DNA of 7,693 bases, taken from contig JAPUIP010000460.1 in the NCBI GenBank assembly GCA_027296925.1, positions 1 to 7,693 of the forward strand, written 5' to 3'. Shown in pieces: positions 5,424 through 7,693 of this stretch. Each line of letters opens with the position of its first letter. Positions within the stretch are counted from its first letter, which is position 1. Made by a program: the position numbers and the translations under genes. The notes beneath the pieces were generated by a model. That model was not told the DNA's origin, ran no database searches, and saw only the letters and a program-made list of their open reading frames with translations. Source of the stretch: Candidatus Poribacteria bacterium (GTDB taxonomy: Bacteria > Poribacteria > WGA-4E > PCPOR2b).

Positions 5424-7184
5424 CTAATCACGGTTCCAGGGAAACGCAAACGTTGGCTGGTTCACATAGCGTTTCATCTGAATCACGATCCGGCTGCCAG
5501 CACCGGGGGCGAGTTGGACGGTGAAGGCGGATCGATCTAACGTCAGCACCTGGTCATCGGCGGTGGCACTGATGAGTTGATGTTCGGCATAGGCACCGCC
5601 TTGAACGACAACCGTGCGTCCTTCAACCGGGTTGATATTTACAAGGGTGAGCGTTACCTCATCATCGGTGAGTTTTTCGACCAGCGCAGCCACGTCCTCC
5701 GGTATGCCGGCGCGACGATTCACGGGATCAAAATAGCGCACGCGGCAATGCAGCGGTTCACCGTGTCGGGGTGTCAGCCCACCGAGCATCAATTCGATCA
5801 GGGTGCTAACGGTAGCCGGATTGAAGCCCATCGGATCGTCAGACAGCCGTGTGTCGGGCGTCGTGGTATCTTGATACATCCCCTCCACCTTCCGGCGAAC
5901 CGTACCGAAGTCACGCTGCAACGCTTCGGTTGGATAGTTCGGATTTTGCCCTTCCAGAAAACCAATCCATCCGGTCGCAGGCAACCGTTTGAGGTCGTCG
6001 CGGTTCATCGACCAGTAGTAGACGTCCAGGGCCCCTTGATTGTAGGGTTGCGGCGTGTAACTGTACCAGCCATCGTCGCCGTACATGTGTGGATACATCA
6101 CCTGACCGTCGATTGTCTTTTGGTTTGCGTTGATTGTGTCGATCATGTTGCGCCACACATCAACGTAACGCTGGTCACCGGTGGCAAGCAGCGCGTTACC
6201 GAAACCGGCGATGCCCCGGACAATCGAATTGCGGTCTTGCAATTGGCCTGTTTGTGGCACGACAACAGTAAAGGCCCAACCGTAACATCCGCCGTACCAT
6301 TTGCCGTCACACTCCCCGCCGATTGTGCCGTCAAGCCCGATATTGGACGGGATAATGCCGCCATTGGCTGCGATGCGTTCAACCCACGCATCAACATACT
6401 CAAGCAACCACGCTTTATATTTTGCCTCACCGGCGAGCATGTACGCGTTGGTTGCCAGGGTGGTCGCGGCAAGATTGAGAGGGTGGTCGCCGACAATGTC
6501 CGTGTAGTCTTTGAAATGCGCCAGCATCTCCTCGAAATTGCGCTCACCGTGTTTAGCGTTGAAGCGTCCCTCAACTTCGATGGGGTCGCCAGCCCAGTCG
6601 AGGTCGGTCGCTTTCCGCAGAAGCGGGCCCCGGCTGCCGTTGAACATGCTGCGAATAATCTTGTGCTCTGGATCATAATTCGGCGCCTGCGGATCTTCAT
6701 TCATGTAAAATCCAGCGAAACGCCTCACGCGCTTTTGGAAGTCCCGGTCGTCGGGGTCTGACAGCCCCTGCAGATTAAAAACCGTCAGTCCTTCGGCGTT
6801 ATGAAACCAGTCGAACATAACAGGAAATTCCTTGTAATACATCCCGTCACGGGCGAAAGGAACATCGACCGTTTTGGCTTCCGTATATTGGCGCAAATGT
6901 CCCTCCCACGCCTTTTTGTACATCTGCAGGAGGGTATCCGGTCCGCCGAGCGTATGCAGCATAGACCAGCCTGTGAGATTCTCGATCGCATCGTCCGGGC
7001 CGTCATTGCCGCCCCAGCGCGGGATACATATCAGATAGCCACGCTCGTCGAAATAACGATTAAAAAACTCCTGACACGCCAGCGTTTGGGCACGGAGCAG
7101 TTCACGTTCCAAGAGCGCCCAAGGCGGCGGCGGGATGGGTGTGTCTACACAAAGTGTACTCCCACTTGTCTGCAATTTTGTCAC
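5424..7184 (-). CDS. putative cytoplasmic (alpha/alpha)-toroid carbohydrate-active protein with C-terminal beta domain
   Basis: I do not recognise a named family for this 586-residue protein. Residues about 20-470 are helix-rich with repeated helical-hairpin signatures such as 'TNAYMLAGEAKYKAWLLEYV' and 'LLATGDQRYVDVWRNMIDTI'. These are typical of (alpha/alpha)6-barrel glycosidases, lyases and epimerases. Aromatic and acidic clusters that could line a sugar site are 'WGGNDGPDDAIENLTGW' (57-73), 'FPVMFDWFHNAEG' (120-132), 'WYGGCYGWAF' (296-305) and 'YGDDGWYSYTPQPYNQGALD' (368-387). From about 495 the sequence alternates as beta strands ('VTLTLVNINPVEGRTVVVQG'), like the C-terminal beta-sandwich of many such enzymes. 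No signal peptide or membrane segment is seen, only a Pro-rich 'PIPPPPW' near the start. The start is GTG 7184, chosen for its AAGGAG site seven bases upstream (complement of 7192-7197). First in the minus-strand unit; adjacency to two sugar-acid-type enolase homologues supports a saccharide role but does not prove it. Confidence 0.8.
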   Translation of the reverse strand: MTKLQTSGSTLCVDTPIPPPPWALLERELLRAQTLACQEFFNRYFDERGYLICIPRWGGNDGPDDAIENLTGWSMLHTLGGPDTLLQMYKKAWEGHLRQYTEAKTVDVPFARDGMYYKEFPVMFDWFHNAEGLTVFNLQGLSDPDDRDFQKRVRRFAGFYMNEDPQAPNYDPEHKIIRSMFNGSRGPLLRKATDLDWAGDPIEVEGRFNAKHGERNFEEMLAHFKDYTDIVGDHPLNLAATTLATNAYMLAGEAKYKAWLLEYVDAWVERIAANGGIIPSNIGLDGTIGGECDGKWYGGCYGWAFTVVVPQTGQLQDRNSIVRGIAGFGNALLATGDQRYVDVWRNMIDTINANQKTIDGQVMYPHMYGDDGWYSYTPQPYNQGALDVYYWSMNRDDLKRLPATGWIGFLEGQNPNYPTEALQRDFGTVRRKVEGMYQDTTTPDTRLSDDPMGFNPATVSTLIELMLGGLTPRHGEPLHCRVRYFDPVNRRAGIPEDVAALVEKLTDDEVTLTLVNINPVEGRTVVVQGGAYAEHQLISATADDQVLTLDRSAFTVQLAPGAGSRIVIQMKRYVNQPTFAFPWNRD

Positions 7185-7191
7185 AATCTCT

Positions 7192-7197
7192 CTCCTT
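7192..7197 (-). promoter_or_regulatory. strong Shine-Dalgarno site that fixes a GTG start
   Basis: On the minus strand AAGGAG is followed by seven bases (AGAGATT) and then GTG at 7184-7182. There is no in-frame ATG close by, so this site decides the start of the 586-residue protein. Confidence 0.8.
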
Positions 7198-7208
7198 ACT
7201 CAAGTATG

Positions 7209-7238
7209 AATATGTCTTCCAGGTCATCTGATTTTCAA
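7209..7238 (-). promoter_or_regulatory. weak sigma70-like promoter candidate for the minus-strand unit
   Basis: Reading the minus strand, TTGAAA (complement of 7233-7238) lies 18 bases from CATATT (complement of 7209-7214), 24 bases ahead of the GTG start. The -10 match is poor and the leader would be short, so this is only a candidate. Confidence 0.3.
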
Positions 7239-7270
7239 TTTAGGAATGGCGATTCAATCACTCCTGCATT

Positions 7271-7303
7271 TGTCATTCTGAGGAGCCCCGCGCCGAAGAA
7301 ACT
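7271..7303 (+). repeat. partial copy of the TGTCATTCTGAG intergenic repeat
   Basis: TGTCATTCTGAG at 7271-7282 is identical to 4182-4193 and is followed within 12 bases by CGAAGAAACT (7294-7303), close to the CGAAGAATCT module of the first copy. No matching right arm is visible, so this is a left half only. It lies upstream of the minus-strand unit, with the full element between that unit's last two genes. Confidence 0.6.
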
Positions 7304-7329
7304 AAATTTCAGACTTCGGATTGCGGATT

Positions 7330-7693
7330 CCTGCCCTAGACTGTGAAATCCTTCGCAGCTTACCTCGAAGCTTACTTCGAAGCTTACCTCGAAGCTTACC
7401 TCGAAGCTCGGCACAGGTGGCACAGGCAGCACAGGCGGCACAGGCAGGACAAGTACCCTCCCTCGAAGCACCACAGGCATACCCTATCAGCCTAGGGCAG
7501 GCCTCGAAGCTCGGCACAAGTTTCCTTTCAGTCACTCCCCTCGAAGCTTACCTCGAAAGCTTGTCCCGAACTTTGAGGGGCTCGGGATACCTCGAAGCCT
7601 GCCCTAGGCTGATAGGGCTCGGCACAAGTTTCCATAACGGGCATTTCATACCCTCCCTCGAAGCTCGGGATTCCATAACGGGCAGTTCCTTGC
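7330..7693. repeat. modular mosaic of short direct, tandem and inverted repeats (runs off the window)
   Basis: No gene is supported here; the stretch is built from recurring units. (a) CTCGAAGC occurs at 7364, 7388, 7400, 7462, 7503, 7540, 7591 and 7657, with variants at 7376 and 7552. The first four copies form a 12-base tandem repeat of CTTACCTCGAAG. (b) A 9-base tandem GCACAGGYR has four copies at 7411-7446 plus a decayed fifth. (c) TACCCTCCCTCGAAGC occurs at 7454-7469 and 7649-7664. (d) GCTCGGCACAAGTTTCC occurs at 7509-7525 and 7617-7633, with an 11-base fragment GCTCGGCACAG at 7406. (e) TTCCATAACGGGCA occurs at 7630-7643 and 7671-7684. (f) A perfect 21-base inverted repeat is listed separately, with a one-mismatch 14-base relative at 7330-7343. 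Some units have lengths divisible by three and give open antisense frames of low-complexity repeats, which I do not regard as genes. Confidence 0.85.
7482..7617. repeat. perfect 21-bp inverted repeat flanking a 94-base core
   Basis: The arm at 7482-7502 (begins CCCTATCAGCC, ends GGGCAGGC) is the exact reverse complement of 7597-7617 (begins GCCTGCCC, ends GATAGGG). The 94-base core (7503-7596) carries the CTCGAAGC units and one copy of the GCTCGGCACAAGTTTCC unit. It could fold as a long-looped hairpin or mark the termini of a small non-coding element; no target-site duplication is obvious. Confidence 0.8.

Noticed and set aside
5414..5426. ATGACATCTA shared with 4282-4291, possible extra copy of the palindrome arm
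   Set aside because: The match is only 10 bases, overlaps a stop codon and lacks the rest of the repeat modules, so chance is likely.
5577..6761. 394-codon open frame on the plus strand
   Set aside because: It is fully antisense to the 586-residue minus-strand gene, has no ribosome site, and its composition shows no domain-like pattern; a shadow of a GC-rich gene.
7364..7410. Possible CRISPR array because of regular short repeats
   Set aside because: The units are contiguous 12-base tandems with no spacers, and no cas genes are present.
7235..7535. Two minus-strand open frames with repeated 'FEVS' or 'LRGK' units
   Set aside because: These are translations of the 12- and 9-base DNA repeats in different frames; there is no ribosome site and no non-repeat protein core.

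Overview
The window looks like a bacterial chromosome fragment. Genes are preceded by purine-rich Shine-Dalgarno sites, and there is no phage, IS transposase, rRNA, tRNA or CRISPR content that I can recognise. Two divergent enolase-superfamily genes, a cytoplasmic carbohydrate-enzyme-like protein, a DUF790/Bax1 nuclease, an Rcp1-type response regulator and 'TGTCATTCTGAG' intergenic repeats fit an uncultured environmental lineage. Candidatus Poribacteria is my best guess, but this is an impression from gene content and not a test.

Layout. (1) Positions 1-437, plus strand: the C-terminal end of a DUF790/Bax1-type PD-(D/E)XK nuclease, cut by the window edge. (2) Positions 524-1342 are a zone of gene decay. 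A 3' remnant of a cytidylate-kinase-like gene on the minus strand has lost its P-loop half. It abuts, head to head at about 929, a plus-strand single-domain response regulator broken by four frameshifts and two stop codons. No single open frame shows this regulator; it appears only when frames are pieced together. (3) Positions 1395-2651, plus strand: an intact REC-PAS-GGDEF diguanylate cyclase with a complete inhibitory site. (4) Positions 2652-2866: a convergent intergenic spacer with two small hairpins. (5) Positions 7184 to 2867, minus strand: a likely three-gene metabolic unit. In transcription order it is a 586-residue putative (alpha/alpha)-toroid carbohydrate-active protein, then two divergent enolase-superfamily enzymes of 350 and 426 residues. 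A nested inverted repeat separates the last two. (6) Positions 7185-7693: non-coding. It holds the putative promoter side of the unit, a half copy of the TGTCATTCTGAG repeat, and a dense mosaic of short direct, tandem and inverted repeat modules running off the window edge.

How the parts may work together. The minus-strand unit is most simply read as catabolism of a saccharide or sugar acid: the toroid protein would cleave or modify the carbohydrate and the enolase homologues would dehydrate or isomerise acid products. Substrates cannot be named from sequence. The diguanylate cyclase appears to be the surviving part of a two-component/c-di-GMP cluster whose neighbouring regulator has died. 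The points most worth a second look are the reconstructed response-regulator pseudogene, the shared histidine replacing the third acidic metal ligand in both enolase homologues, and the modular repeat mosaic at the right edge. I did not find convincing evidence of a wholly new defence or mobile system.
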